This document shows positions 11,580 to 21,998 of a DNA stretch of 64,000 bases, piece by piece. The notes under the pieces were generated by a model, which saw only the letters and a program-made list of their open reading frames with translations, ran no database searches and had not been told where the DNA came from. A program made the position numbers and the translations under genes. The first letter of the stretch is position 1; every line of letters starts with the position of its first letter. This DNA comes from Ligustrum vulgare. Its lineage: Eukaryota > Streptophyta > Magnoliopsida > Lamiales > Oleaceae. The stretch lies in assembly GCA_963555705.1 (NCBI GenBank), contig OY743180.1:30350129-30414128 (forward strand). The letters run 5' to 3'.

Positions 11580-11989
11580 TGTTGAAATGTAAACTTGATT
11601 TATGTGTCATTTAAGTTGTTGGATCATATGTTGTATTGTGTCTAAGTCCAATTAAATCCATAAAATAAGTCCATGTTGTAGTAAGTCCAATTTGGTGGTC
11701 CACATTCTAGAATAATTGATAGCTAGAACTCTCCATGGATTCTAGATGATCCATGCTCTAGAATTCTCTATACTTGAGTAAGTGGTAGAAGTGTGTAGAA
11801 TTTGGAATTAAATAATAAAGTTGAAAGTGTGTAGAAGTGTCCATTGAGCACTATAAATAGTGCTTCATTGTCACTTGTGATGTTGTAAGCAAAAATAAGA
11901 ATTTAGTGAAGTCCCAAGTTCCTTCAAATAAAAGTCTTCTCCAAATACTACTCTAAAATTCTCTTACATATCTCATCCTCTTCCTAACA
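11580..11989 (+). repeat. 5' LTR of copia element
   Basis: 410 bp, starting TGTTGAAATG and ending CTTCCTAACA. A TATA-like stretch CACTATAAATAG lies near 11850-11861. It differs from the 3' LTR at roughly four positions, mainly near the right end. Confidence 0.95.
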
Positions 11990-11992
11990 AAT

Positions 11993-12004
11993 TGGTATCA
12001 GAGC
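11993..12004 (+). promoter_or_regulatory. Primer-binding site (initiator tRNA-Met) of copia element
   Basis: TGGTATCAGAGC starts three bases after the 5' LTR and is complementary to the 3' end of plant initiator tRNA-Met, the usual primer for copia elements. Confidence 0.93.
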
Positions 12005-12283
12005 TTGAGGTTCTTTGTAACAAATAAGTAGTGAATCTTGAGGTTCTTAAATATAGGAACACAAAGGTGCAAAAATCACACCGATCCAAAGTCGTTTGAG
12101 CCTTCAAATTGCCTCCAAAAGTTGCTCTCTCACAGTCGAGTCGACTCACCAGTCTATTGAGTTACACTGAGTCAGGCCGAGTACTACTGAGCTCAACCGA
12201 GTCAGAGGCTGTTCCAAGTTTTTTTGACGTTTTGAATCCATCTACAGAGCCAGATTTCTGAAATTCCAATTATATAGAAAGAT

Positions 12284-15200
12284 ATGGCAAGTAATGGCAT
12301 GGTTCCTTTCCAAGTTCCAACACTTGACAAGTGTAACTATGACAAATGGAGCATTAAGATGAAAGCTTTGCTCGAGTCACAAGATTTATGGGAGATCGTA
12401 GAAAAAGGATATAATGAGCCAAATGAAGATGCCAACCTCACTCAAGCACAAAGGGATGTGTTGAAGGATACACGAAAGAGAGACAAGAAAGCTCCCTACA
12501 TTATCTATCAATCACTTGATGATGACGGGTTCGAGAAGATTTCGAATGCAAGCACTTCCAAAGAAGCCTGGGATAAGCTTCAAACCGCATACAAAGGGGC
12601 GGAGAAGGTGAAGAAGGTTCGCTTGCAAACTCTAAGAGGTGAGTTCGAATCTCTACAAATGAAAGAATTCGAAACTATTTCCGAATATTTTTCTAGAGTG
12701 TTGGCGGTGGCTAACCAATTGAAAGCAAACAGAGAAAATTTGGATAATGTTAGAATTATGGAAAAAAATTTACGATCTCTAGACCCAAAATTTGAGCATA
12801 TTGTAGTCACAATTGAAGAAACAAAGGATTTAGAAAGCATGACCATCGAGGAGCTCATGAGATCATTTCAAGCATATGAAGAACGTCAAAAGAAGAAACA
12901 AAGTACATTGGAGCAAGCGCTACAAACAAAGCTCACGTTGAAGGAAAGAAATGGAGGCAACAATGGAAGAGGAAGAGGACGTGATCATGGTCGCGATCGT
13001 GGTCGTGGACGTGGCCGAGGAAGAGGAGAATTCAGGACAACCAACAATGAAGAAAGAAGACAAAACACATTTTCAAAAAGAGGTCGTGGAAGAGGTAACA
13101 ATTCAAGGCAAAGGTATGACAAATCCCAAGTTGAGTGTTATAATTGCCAAAAGTTTGGTCATTTTGCTTGGGAATGTAGAGTTAATAATCAAGTTGAAGA
13201 AGAAGCAAATATTGTAGAAGATGAGAAGAAACTAGACTCCACATTACTATTGGCGTACAAAGGAGGAGTAGAAGGAAGGAAAGTCACCTCTTGGTACCTT
13301 GACACCGGGGCTAGAAATCATATGTGTGGAATAGAAGCATGTTCGTGGAGCTCGATGAATCAGTGAGTGGAAATGTCACATTTGGAGATGAATCCAAAAT
13401 TTCGGTAAGAGGCAAAGGTGATATTCTTATACGTTTAAAGGATGGAAGTCACCAATTCATTTCTAATGTTTATTATGTCCCTAACATGAAAAATAACATT
13501 TTGAGCTTGGGACAACTTATGGAGAAAGGTTATGACATCCACTCTAAAGAAAAGGTGCTTTTCCTAAAAGATGGTAAAAATAATTTGATAGCTAAGGTTC
13601 CTATGACAAATAATAGAATGTTTTTATTAGATATTCAAAGTGATATTGCAAAATGTTTGAAAGCTTGTGTCAAAGATATATCATGGATATGGCACCTAAG
13701 ATTTGGGCATCTTAACTTTGGTGACTTGGAGTTACTATCGAAGAAACAAATGGTGCGGGGACTGCCATCAATTAAGCACCCAAATCAATTTTGTGAAGGA
13801 TGCCTACTTGGAAAGCATTGTCGAAAGAGCTTTCCAAATGAAGCAACATCAAGAGCAAAGAAGCCGCTAGAACTCATTCATACGGACGTATGTGGGCCAA
13901 TCAATCCTAAATCCCTCGGTAAGAGCAGTTATTTCCTTTTATTTATTGATGATTTTAGTAGAAAAACGTGGGTTTATTTTCTTAAGGAAAAGTCCGAGGT
14001 ATTTGAAATTTTCAAGAAATTCAAAGCATTAGTTGAAAAGGAAAGTGGCCTCAAGATTAAAGCTATTAGATCTGATCGTGGAGGAGAATTCGTATCGAGG
14101 GAGTTCAACAAATTTTGTGAAGATAATGGAATTCGACGATTCCTTACGGTTCCAAGATCTCCCCAACAAAATGGAGTTGTCGAGCGGAAGAATCGAACTG
14201 TCCTCAACATGGCTCGAAGCATGCTAAAGAGTAAAAAGTTACCACAAGAGTATTGGGCCGAAGCAGTAGATTGTGCAGTTTACTTGCTCAACCGATCACC
14301 AACTCAGAGCGTCTGGGGAAAGACACCTCAAGAAGCATGGAGTGGAAGAAAACCCGGCATATCACATTTGAAAGTCTTTGGAAGCATTGCCTATGCACAT
14401 GTACATGACCAAAGGAGATCCAAGCTTGATGACAAAAGTGAAAAATTTCTCTTCATCGGTTATGATTCAAGATCTAAGGGATACAAACTCTACAATCCAA
14501 GCACAAAGAAAGTCGTTATTAGTCGAGATGTTGAGTTTAATGAAGAAGACTCATGGAGATGGGAGACACAAGAGAATGACTACACCTTCCCATCATTTAC
14601 CAAAGAAGAAGAAGAAAGGAAGGAAATGCAAGAGCATACAAGCCCACCATCTTCACCACAAGGAAGTGTTCAAGAAGACTTACCAAGTGGAAGTTCAAGC
14701 ACACCACGGAGGAACCACGTACAAGAACATTGCAAGAACTATATGAGGTAACCGAAAATCAAAATGATCTAACACTATTTTGTCTCCTTGTAGATTGTGA
14801 ACCAATAGGTTTTGAAGAAGCAGTGCAAAGAAAGGAATGGCGGGCAGCTATGGATGAAGAGATTAAAGCGATCATAAAGAATGATACATGGGAGCTAGCA
14901 AAACTTCCGAAAGGCCAAAAGTCAATCGGGGTGAAATGGGTCTATAAAGCAAAGAATAATGCTAAAGGAGAAGTTGAGAGATACAAAGCAAGGTTGGTTG
15001 CCAAAGGATACAACCAAAGACCCGGCATTGACTATGACGAGGTATTTGCTCCCGTTGCTCGTTTAGAAACCATAAGATTAATTATATCATTAGCTGCTCA
15101 AAATAAATGGAAAATAAATCAAATGGATGTGAAGTCTGCCTTTTTAAATGGTTATCTTGAAGAAGAAGTTTATATTGAACAACCACTTGGTTACGAAGTG

Positions 15201-16346
15201 AAAGGAGAAGAAAATAAAGTCTTAAAATTGAAAAAAGCTTTATATGGGTTAAAACAAGCACCGAGAGCATGGTATAGCCGAATTGACAAATATTTTCAAG
15301 AAAATGATTTTGTTAAGTGCCCACATGAACATGCTCTTTATGTCAAAGTGAGTAAAAATGGTGATATGTTGATTGTATGCTTATATGTTGATGATTTGAT
15401 CTTTACTGGGAATAATCCGAGAATGTTCGAGGAGTTCAAAAGGAGCATGACAAAAGAATTTGAAATGTCCAATCTTGGATTGATGGCATATTATCTGGGG
15501 ATAGAAGTGAGGCAAAATGATGCAGGCATTTTTATTTCACAAGAAGGCTATGCAAAAGATGTTCTAAAGAAATTCAACATGGGAGAATTCAAGCCGATAA
15601 ACACACCCGTTGATTGTGGAATCAAGTTATCAAGAAATGAAGAAGGAGAAAAGGTGGATCCTACAAGTTTCGAAAGTCTTGTAGGAAGCTTGCGGTACTT
15701 GACATGCACACGGCCCGACATTCTATATGGAGTTGGTCTTGTAAGCCGTTACATGGAGTCACCAACGGCTACACATATGAAAGCCGCAAAGAGGATACTT
15801 CGTTACATCAAAGGTACCATTGATTATGGATTACTTTATTCTTCTTCTAACAACTTCAAACTAGTTGGATATAGCGATAGCGATTGGGCCGGAGACTTGG
15901 ATGAAAGAAAAAGCACAACAGGATTTACATTCTTCATGGGAGATACCGCATTTACTTGGAGTTCGAAGAAGCAACAAATTGTCACACTCTCATCATGTGA
16001 AGCCGAATATGTTGCCGCAACTTCATGTGTTTGCCATGAAATTTGGTTGAGGAATTTAATAAAGGAGCTCAACATGACACAAGAAGACCCAACGGAGATT
16101 TTTGTTGACAACAAGTCGGCGATTGCACTATCAAAAAATCCCGTGTTTCATGATCGAAGCAAGCATATTGACACAAGGTATCATTTCATAAGAGAGAGCG
16201 TAGCAAGAAAAAAAGTGGAGCTAAAATACGTGAAAACTCAAGATCAAGTGGCGGACATATTCACGAAACCATTGAAGTGTGAAGTATTCTTCAAGTTACG
16301 AGAAATGCTTGGAGTCTCCAAAATCAAGTTTAAAGGGGGGTGTTGA
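12284..16346 (+). pseudogene. Copia gag-pol polyprotein, broken by two frameshifts
   Basis: Domains follow in Ty1/copia order: gag from the ATG at 12284, arginine-glycine-rich tract (about 12950-13110), CCHC knuckle CYNCQKFGHFAWEC (about 13135-13176), protease DTG (13301-13309), pre-integrase HHCC region (HLRFGHLN near 13690), integrase catalytic core (HTDVCGP near 13879, SDRGGEF near 14071, NGVVERKNRT near 14170), reverse transcriptase with YVDD (15384-15395) and RNase H (SDSDWAGD, SSCEAEYVA, DNKSAIALSKNP) ending at 16346. A one-base loss near 13333, just after the protease motif, and another shift near 14711, between integrase and RT, break the frame; no other damage is evident. Gag-pol makes the particle, copies the RNA and inserts the DNA. 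Copia lineage is not assigned. Confidence 0.92.
16331..16340 (+). promoter_or_regulatory. Polypurine tract of copia element
   Basis: TAAAGGGGGG directly precedes the 3' LTR. This is the usual priming site for plus-strand DNA synthesis. Confidence 0.85.
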
Positions 16347-16750
16347 AATGTAAACTTGATTTATGTGTCATTTAAGTTGTTGGATCATATGTTGTATTGT
16401 GTCTAAGTCCAATTAAATCCATAAAATAAGTCCATGTTGTAGTAAGTTCAATTTGGTGGTCCACATTCTAGAATAATTGATAGCTAGAACTCTCCATGGA
16501 TTCTAGATGATCCATGCTCTAGAATTCTCTATACTTGAGTAAGTGGTAGAAGTGTGTAGAATTTGGAATTAAATAATAAAGTTGAAAGTGTGTAGAAGTG
16601 TCCATTGAGCACTATAAATAGTGCTTCATTGTCACTTGTGATGTTGTAAGCAAAAATAAGAATTTAGTGAAGTCCCAAGTTCCTTCAAATAAAAGTTTTC
16701 TTCAAATACTACTCTAAAATTCTCTTACATATCTCATCATCTTCCTAACA
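16341..16750 (+). repeat. 3' LTR of copia element
   Basis: 410 bp, the partner of 11580-11989, followed by the AGAAT duplication. Confidence 0.95.
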
Positions 16751-16755
16751 AGAAT

Positions 16756-16812
16756 ATCATAATTGATAACAAGATGTACATGTGAAATTACAATTGATAT
16801 CTGCTAGTAACA
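16756..16812 (-). repeat. 5' LTR of the truncated minus-strand copia, outer half
   Basis: This continues 11462-11579 once the inserted element and one AGAAT copy are removed. Read on the minus strand it would start TGTTACTAGCAG, giving an LTR of about 175 bp with a TATA box in a sensible place. The outer border is inferred from TG...CA only. Confidence 0.55.
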
Positions 16813-16938
16813 ACCAAATAACGACCGGAGTCTTCCTTATCTACGGTAACGGATATCTCCTTAACAATGCCAAGCTAGATTGATTATAAAATTTTGTGCT
16901 ACAACTTCCTCCAAGGCCTTAACAAAGACTCAGTCCCC

Positions 16939-17199
16939 CTAACTATCAGTCTGATGCAGCATACAATCTATCTCATCCCCATCCTCCATTTCTTAGGAGT
17001 CTGCTCTGCACGGAGGCAACAGTCATCAAACAGAAAAGCAATCGAGTTGAAATCAACCGACTGTCGTTCACAGTAAACATTGAGTGTTTCTCTTAATCCT
17101 GAAAAGTAGTACATTTCCATCCTGGCTTTTGACTTTGAGATTGATGTGAACCGACTGATCGCCAGGCTTCTTGTCTTCCTCTTGACCGAGAGTTGACAT
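16939..17199 (-). pseudogene. SUMO (small ubiquitin-like modifier) processed pseudogene
   Basis: From the ATG at 17199 the minus strand reads [16 protein letters not shown], then [12 protein letters not shown] and FRIKRNTQ, clearly plant SUMO1/2-like. A deletion of about 19 bases follows (the LKKLMNAY-type part is lost), then, in another frame, RQSVDFNSIAFLFDDCCLRAEQTP, written here only in part, and after a second small deletion MEDGDEID and MLHQT. The C-terminal Gly-Gly needed for conjugation is replaced by Asp-Ser (GATAGT) before the TAG at 16939. No introns interrupt it although plant SUMO genes are normally spliced, so a reverse-transcribed copy is likely. UTR-like sequence continues on both sides. 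It cannot make working SUMO. The parent gene is not in the window. Confidence 0.9.
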
Positions 17200-17516
17200 C
17201 TTCATCGTCGCCTACAACTTGCCGTTTGAAAAGAAGATACACATTTGATCACATCGATAGAATAATTGAACGAAAATGATAATATAGATCTACTAATGAC
17301 AGGTCGGGGAATAAAATAGGTGCACACACTTTAATCACTCCATAATGTGTATGTTTCGAGTTTAACTAGGTGCATGCCTAGGTACATATTTTAGGTCCGA
17401 CCAGTAGTTTCATTTTTGGCTTAAAACTCTTTTTGATATAACTACTTGGACGCATTTTAACATAAAATCCCTCTATATATACAGCTAATGGTATCTCTCT
17501 TTCCACTTTTATTACA
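17200..17516. other. Short intergenic stretch without a gene
   Basis: The first 20-30 bases look like 5' UTR of the SUMO pseudogene. The rest is AT-rich and holds nothing I recognise. It ends in TTACA, the target duplication of the next element. Confidence 0.6.
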
Positions 17517-19202
17517 TGATAAGTGTATTTTATACACTTATTTATCAGTCGAAATTAGGATATTATTTTGTTTTTCTCGAATAAATTCTACTTAGTTTGT
17601 GTTTATTTGTCATTATTTCAGGTTTTATCCCAAGAGTCGAGAAGATGAACGAATTGAAGGAAATTCATGACAATTGGACGAATATTGAGATAAAACGAAG
17701 AAAAAGGACTAAAGTGTACACTCCCAAAAGTTGAAGACCGAATGTGCAATTAACTCAAGGACCAACTTATTCTATTGGAAGAATTGTGACCCTAAAACAT
17801 AAAAATTAAAGTAAGAAATAATTGGGCTTTTGTTTTAGGGCTCAATAGTGTGTATATGAATATATATATATATATATAAACATATACATGGTGGAAAAAG
17901 GAGAGCCGTGAAAGAGAGCCGTGAGGAGCTGAGAGAAATTGGAAGGGGCGGAGAGAGATACATATACACGGCTGGTTTATCAAAAAAAATAAAAATAAAG
18001 GAGGAATTGGAGATTCTTGCGGCCGATTGTGGGAGTTTTCTTGGATTATATATATACACACAAGAGTGGCTGGTGCAGCTTTGGGGAGCAGCTGTGGGGG
18101 ATTATTCTTAGGTTTAAAGGGACACCTTCGGCTACATATTTTCAAGGAGGCAGATTATTATTCTTGGAATTAAAGTGTGCAGCCAAGAAGAAAAAGAGTG
18201 GATTTTGGAGAATTATTCAAGGAAAAGAATTTTGGTTGGCAGATTAATCAACATTAGTGGATACAAAAGAGGTTGTCTGCTGGAGGAATTAATTGACTTG
18301 TGCTGCTGTGGATGAAATAAAAGTGCTCGGCTGACAGACATTAAGCAAGGAGATGATGTCAATTTTTCAACAATTCAAACTCCGGGTTTTGTTCGCATTA
18401 TTTATTACTTTTTATTTCAAGAACATGCGTAGCTAAATTTTATAATCGGGATTGACGATGTAGATTTAATGTTTTTAGTTTGATTTTGATTCTCAAGTTG
18501 GTGCTTTATTTTAATGTATTGATTTTATTATTGCGTTTAATGTTTGAGTTGCTTGATCACCAATTCATGAATTAATGGTTGTTTTCATAATCCGAGAGGT
18601 GAGTTAACAATTAGATCATGTAATAAAATCCGGCAATTTCAGCAAAAAGATAGAGATATGAATTTGTGGTTGCATGTGGTCGATTATGAATTCTTAGGAA
18701 ATTTAATGCATTTAGCTAAGGAGAACTCTGACCCGCTGTAGAGATACATGGTTGACTTAGTTAAATAGGTCTAATTTGAACTCGAGAGAGGTAAATTAGA
18801 TATATGCGTGAATTCGATCAAATACAATTTTAGAAAACAACTTGAGATGAGAAATTAAGCTAGAACGTTATTTCGAAATCGTTAGTCCCGATATTCATTT
18901 AATTGTTTAAAATCCACCACGTTTGTTTCTTGCTTTCGTTAATTGTTTTTAGTTTAATTTGTTATTGTTTATTTTAATTGATTTGTTTATTTCAGTTATT
19001 TCCAATTATTTGTCGTTTTCGTTTTTTATTATTTTACAATTTATTTTCTTAGTTAGTTTTGGTTTTTGTCTAGAAATTCTATATTCGAAGTAAATTTATA
19101 GCGAATTAAATAGTCCTCGTGGGATCGACAACTCGGACTCAAAAGTCCACTTTTATTACTTGTAGCGATATCGTACACTTGCGATATTATTTTGGCACAA
19201 CA
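17517..19202 (+). repeat. Left (5') LTR of Athila-like element, 1686 bp
   Basis: It starts with a near-palindrome (AAGTGTATTTTATACACTT), holds a short AT run near 17860-17878 and ends GGCACAACA. It is the unduplicated form of the LTR. Confidence 0.93.
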
Positions 19203-19208
19203 AGTTTT

Positions 19209-19226
19209 TGGCGCCGTTGCCGGGGA
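19209..19226 (+). promoter_or_regulatory. Primer-binding site (tRNA-Asp type)
   Basis: TGGCGCCGTTGCCGGGGA starts six bases after the LTR and is complementary to the 3' end of plant tRNA-Asp, as is typical for Athila/Tat elements. Confidence 0.88.
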
Positions 19227-19385
19227 CTATTTTAATTTGTTATTTATTTATTTTGATTTTTAGCATTCTTAACTTTTAGATTTAGTTTGCCTTAAGTTTT
19301 TAGTATTTTGATTCATAATAAACAAAAACAACAAAAACATCAAAAATTTTCAAAAAAAAAAAAAAAAAATTCTTCTTGTCCTTTT

Positions 19386-21998
19386 ATGCTCCGTTCGCAA
19401 AGGGGAAATCTTTTACCTTTCGAACCTGAAATTGAACAATTCTTTAGAGGACGACGTAGGGAACAACAAAATCTGAACCAAATGGCTGATCCTATTAATC
19501 CAAACGAAAACTTTGAACTTGAGCTAAATGCCGCTGCAAGAGCTCTTGCTCCTAATGCAGCACCACAAAACAATCAAGTCCATGAACCTAATGTTCAAGA
19601 TGACAATGTAGGAGACCTTCCTATGGGTCAATTCTTGACTCCTGTTGCCACTGCAAATCGTTCTAGCATATTATATCCGCCTTTTGGAAGGAATGACTTT
19701 CAATTGAGAGCAGATTTAATAAATCTTTTCAGTAATAATCTCCAATTTTTTGGAAAGGCACACGAGGACCCCAACGCTCATGTTGCAAGATTTGGGAGAA
19801 TGTGCCAGAATTTCCAATTTCAAGGCATAAACGATGATGTCATTCGTTTGCGACTATTTCCTTACACTTTAAGAGATAGTGCATTGGAGTGGCTTGATTC
19901 TGAACCTGAATTTAGCATAACCACATGGGATGACCTAGCTCGAAAATTTTGTAATAAATATTTCTCACCTGCTAAGGTCGCTAAACTGAGATTGGAGATA
20001 TCTACGTTTCAACAACTAGACGGTGAGAGTTTTCATGAATCTTGGGGTAGATTTAAGGATCTTCTTAGAAAATGTCCTTATCATGGATATAACAAAGGCC
20101 TTCAAGTTCAGTACTTTTACTGTGGGTTGTCACTACAATGCAAATCCATAGTGGACTCATCTGCTGGTGGGTCCATTACCAATAAAAGTGTCAACCAAGC
20201 ATGGGATCTGGTCGAACTCATTGCGAAAACACACACCATGTTCCCATCTGAAAGAGTTGTGCAAAAGAGAGTTGCTGGAGTGCATGATGTAGATGCACTG
20301 ACCAGTACAAATGCGCAACTAGCTGCGCTAACAAAAAAGGTTGACATGTTGTGTTCACATCATCAAGGAGTTCACGCTATTCAATCACCACTAGTGTGTG
20401 AGAATTGTAGCGCGAACCACTCAACCGAAAATTGCATGTTGTTGGCTTCAAAAGAGGAGCAAGTTAATTTTGTGCAAAACAATCATCAACAACAGAATGA
20501 CCCATATGCTCCTACTTATAACCCTGGTTGGAGACAACACCCAAACTTCAAATGGTCTAACAATCAAAACGAGTTTAACCAACCAATGCAGGAGAGAAGA
20601 CCAAGTTTGGGGGAAATGTTTCAACAACACATGCAGAAGACTGATAAAATGTTTGGACTACATCAAACAACCATACAAAAACATTCGGCTACACTTAAAG
20701 GGCTTGAAAATCAGATAAGTCAAATCGCTCAACAACTGTCTGAGCGAGCACCTGGAACACTCCCAAGTAACACAGTTAAAAATCCAAGGGAGCAAGTCAA
20801 CATGATCTCTGCAGTGGAAATGGAAAAAATCTACACTCCAGCTTATGAGGTAGCTGTTGAGGATGAATCATACATTCACGCAGAGGAATATTTTCCACCA
20901 AATGGATATCTACCTCCAATCCCTTTCCCTCATAAACTCCTAAGAAATAGGGTACAGAAGGATGTTCAGGCTATCACTACCAAAAGTGATGTGCAATTGC
21001 CTAAAATACATGAGAAGATATATGAACAGAGGGAAAAGCTGATGGAAAATGAAGACAAGGATATGGAGACGAATGAGATATCAAATTCAAATTGTCAAAA
21101 TAATGTTACAAAATCAAAGGAAGAATCTCAATCGCCTGTCAAGACCTATGTCCCACCAGTCCCATTCCCCCAAAGTTTGCAAAATCACAAAATGGATAAG
21201 CAGTTTAGTAAATTTCTGGAAGTATTCAAGAAATTGCATATCAATATTCCATTTGCAGATGCTTTAGCTCAGATGCCGGCTTACCTCAAATTTATGAAAG
21301 AGATGATTTCTAAAAAGAGGAAATTGAGGGAATTTGAGACCGTGTCCTTAACTGAGGAGTGCAGCGCAATTTTGCAAAATAAATTGCCTCCAAAACTCAA
21401 AGATCCAGGGAGTTTCTCTATCCCTTGTGATATTGGAAATTTCAAATTTGATAGAGTTTTGTGTGATTTAGGGGCAAGTATCAATTTGATGCCTCTATCA
21501 GTTTACAAGAAACTTGGATTAGGGAAACCCAAACCAACCAAAATCACATTACAGCTGGCTGACAGATCTGTGAAGCATCCATATGGTGTCATTGAGGACA
21601 TTTTAGTTAAAGTGGATAAATTCATTTTTCCAGTCGATTTCGTGATTTTGGATATTGAAGAGGACAGTCAAATGCCACTTATTTTTGGTAGACCTTTTCT
21701 GGCGACGGGACGAGCTTTGATAGATGTTGAAAAGGGGGAGGTGATCTTAAGGGTTCAGGATGATCAAGTGACTTTCAGTGTCACTCAATACCCTAACAAA
21801 TATTATCAGACAGAAAGTTGCTTCAAACTGGAAAAAGTGGTGCAAGAACTTCGTAATAATTTGAAGCAAGAAGAAAAACCAGGTGGCACTCAGATCAACA
21901 ATAAAGAATTCAAGAAAGTGCGCAAAAATGTTGAGAAATGTAAGGCGGGAAATTGCAAAGAGTGCAGGGCATCACGAGCATCCTTTAAGCCACCATAA
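19386..21998 (+). CDS. Retroelement Gag-protease polyprotein (Athila-like), uninterrupted
   Basis: From the ATG at 19386 (MLRSQRGNLLPFEPE) the frame gives about 870 residues with no break; an in-frame ATG at 19308 would add 26 lysine-rich residues and is less likely to be used. The retrotransposon gag domain spans roughly residues 95-330, with WLDSEPEFSITTWDDLARKF and FHESWGRFKDLLRKCPYHG. A proline/glutamine-rich linker follows. A retropepsin-like protease with active-site triplet Asp-Leu-Gly (21464) and IFGRPFLATGRALID occupies about residues 660-830. The tail is cysteine- and lysine-rich (CKAGNCKECRA). DLG in place of DTG/DSG is common in Athila proteases. The stop at 21996 comes where RT would normally begin. 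Gag would assemble particles and the protease would process them. Confidence 0.9.
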   Translation: MLRSQRGNLLPFEPEIEQFFRGRRREQQNLNQMADPINPNENFELELNAAARALAPNAAPQNNQVHEPNVQDDNVGDLPMGQFLTPVATANRSSILYPPFGRNDFQLRADLINLFSNNLQFFGKAHEDPNAHVARFGRMCQNFQFQGINDDVIRLRLFPYTLRDSALEWLDSEPEFSITTWDDLARKFCNKYFSPAKVAKLRLEISTFQQLDGESFHESWGRFKDLLRKCPYHGYNKGLQVQYFYCGLSLQCKSIVDSSAGGSITNKSVNQAWDLVELIAKTHTMFPSERVVQKRVAGVHDVDALTSTNAQLAALTKKVDMLCSHHQGVHAIQSPLVCENCSANHSTENCMLLASKEEQVNFVQNNHQQQNDPYAPTYNPGWRQHPNFKWSNNQNEFNQPMQERRPSLGEMFQQHMQKTDKMFGLHQTTIQKHSATLKGLENQISQIAQQLSERAPGTLPSNTVKNPREQVNMISAVEMEKIYTPAYEVAVEDESYIHAEEYFPPNGYLPPIPFPHKLLRNRVQKDVQAITTKSDVQLPKIHEKIYEQREKLMENEDKDMETNEISNSNCQNNVTKSKEESQSPVKTYVPPVPFPQSLQNHKMDKQFSKFLEVFKKLHINIPFADALAQMPAYLKFMKEMISKKRKLREFETVSLTEECSAILQNKLPPKLKDPGSFSIPCDIGNFKFDRVLCDLGASINLMPLSVYKKLGLGKPKPTKITLQLADRSVKHPYGVIEDILVKVDKFIFPVDFVILDIEEDSQMPLIFGRPFLATGRALIDVEKGEVILRVQDDQVTFSVTQYPNKYYQTESCFKLEKVVQELRNNLKQEEKPGGTQINNKEFKKVRKNVEKCKAGNCKECRASRASFKPP

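Larger units (their letters stand above)
11580..16750 (+). mobile_element. Nearly complete Ty1/copia LTR retrotransposon (5171 bp), target duplication AGAAT
   Basis: Two 410-bp LTRs with TGTTGAAATG...CTTCCTAACA ends bound the element, and AGAAT flanks it at 11575-11579 and 16751-16755. A tRNA-Met-type primer site and a purine tract lie in the expected places. I count about four differences between the two LTRs, which suggests a recent insertion. It landed inside the LTR of the minus-strand copia fragment. Both frame breaks of the polyprotein are single-base changes. Confidence 0.95.

Noticed and set aside
13974..14222. Minus-strand and offset frames inside copia integrase
   Set aside because: Shadows of the well-supported plus-strand integrase.
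17792..18145. Open frames within the Athila-like LTR (repeated at 24396 and 25138)
   Set aside because: They recur because the LTR is repeated. They contain microsatellite translation (YIYIYI) and no protein-like features.
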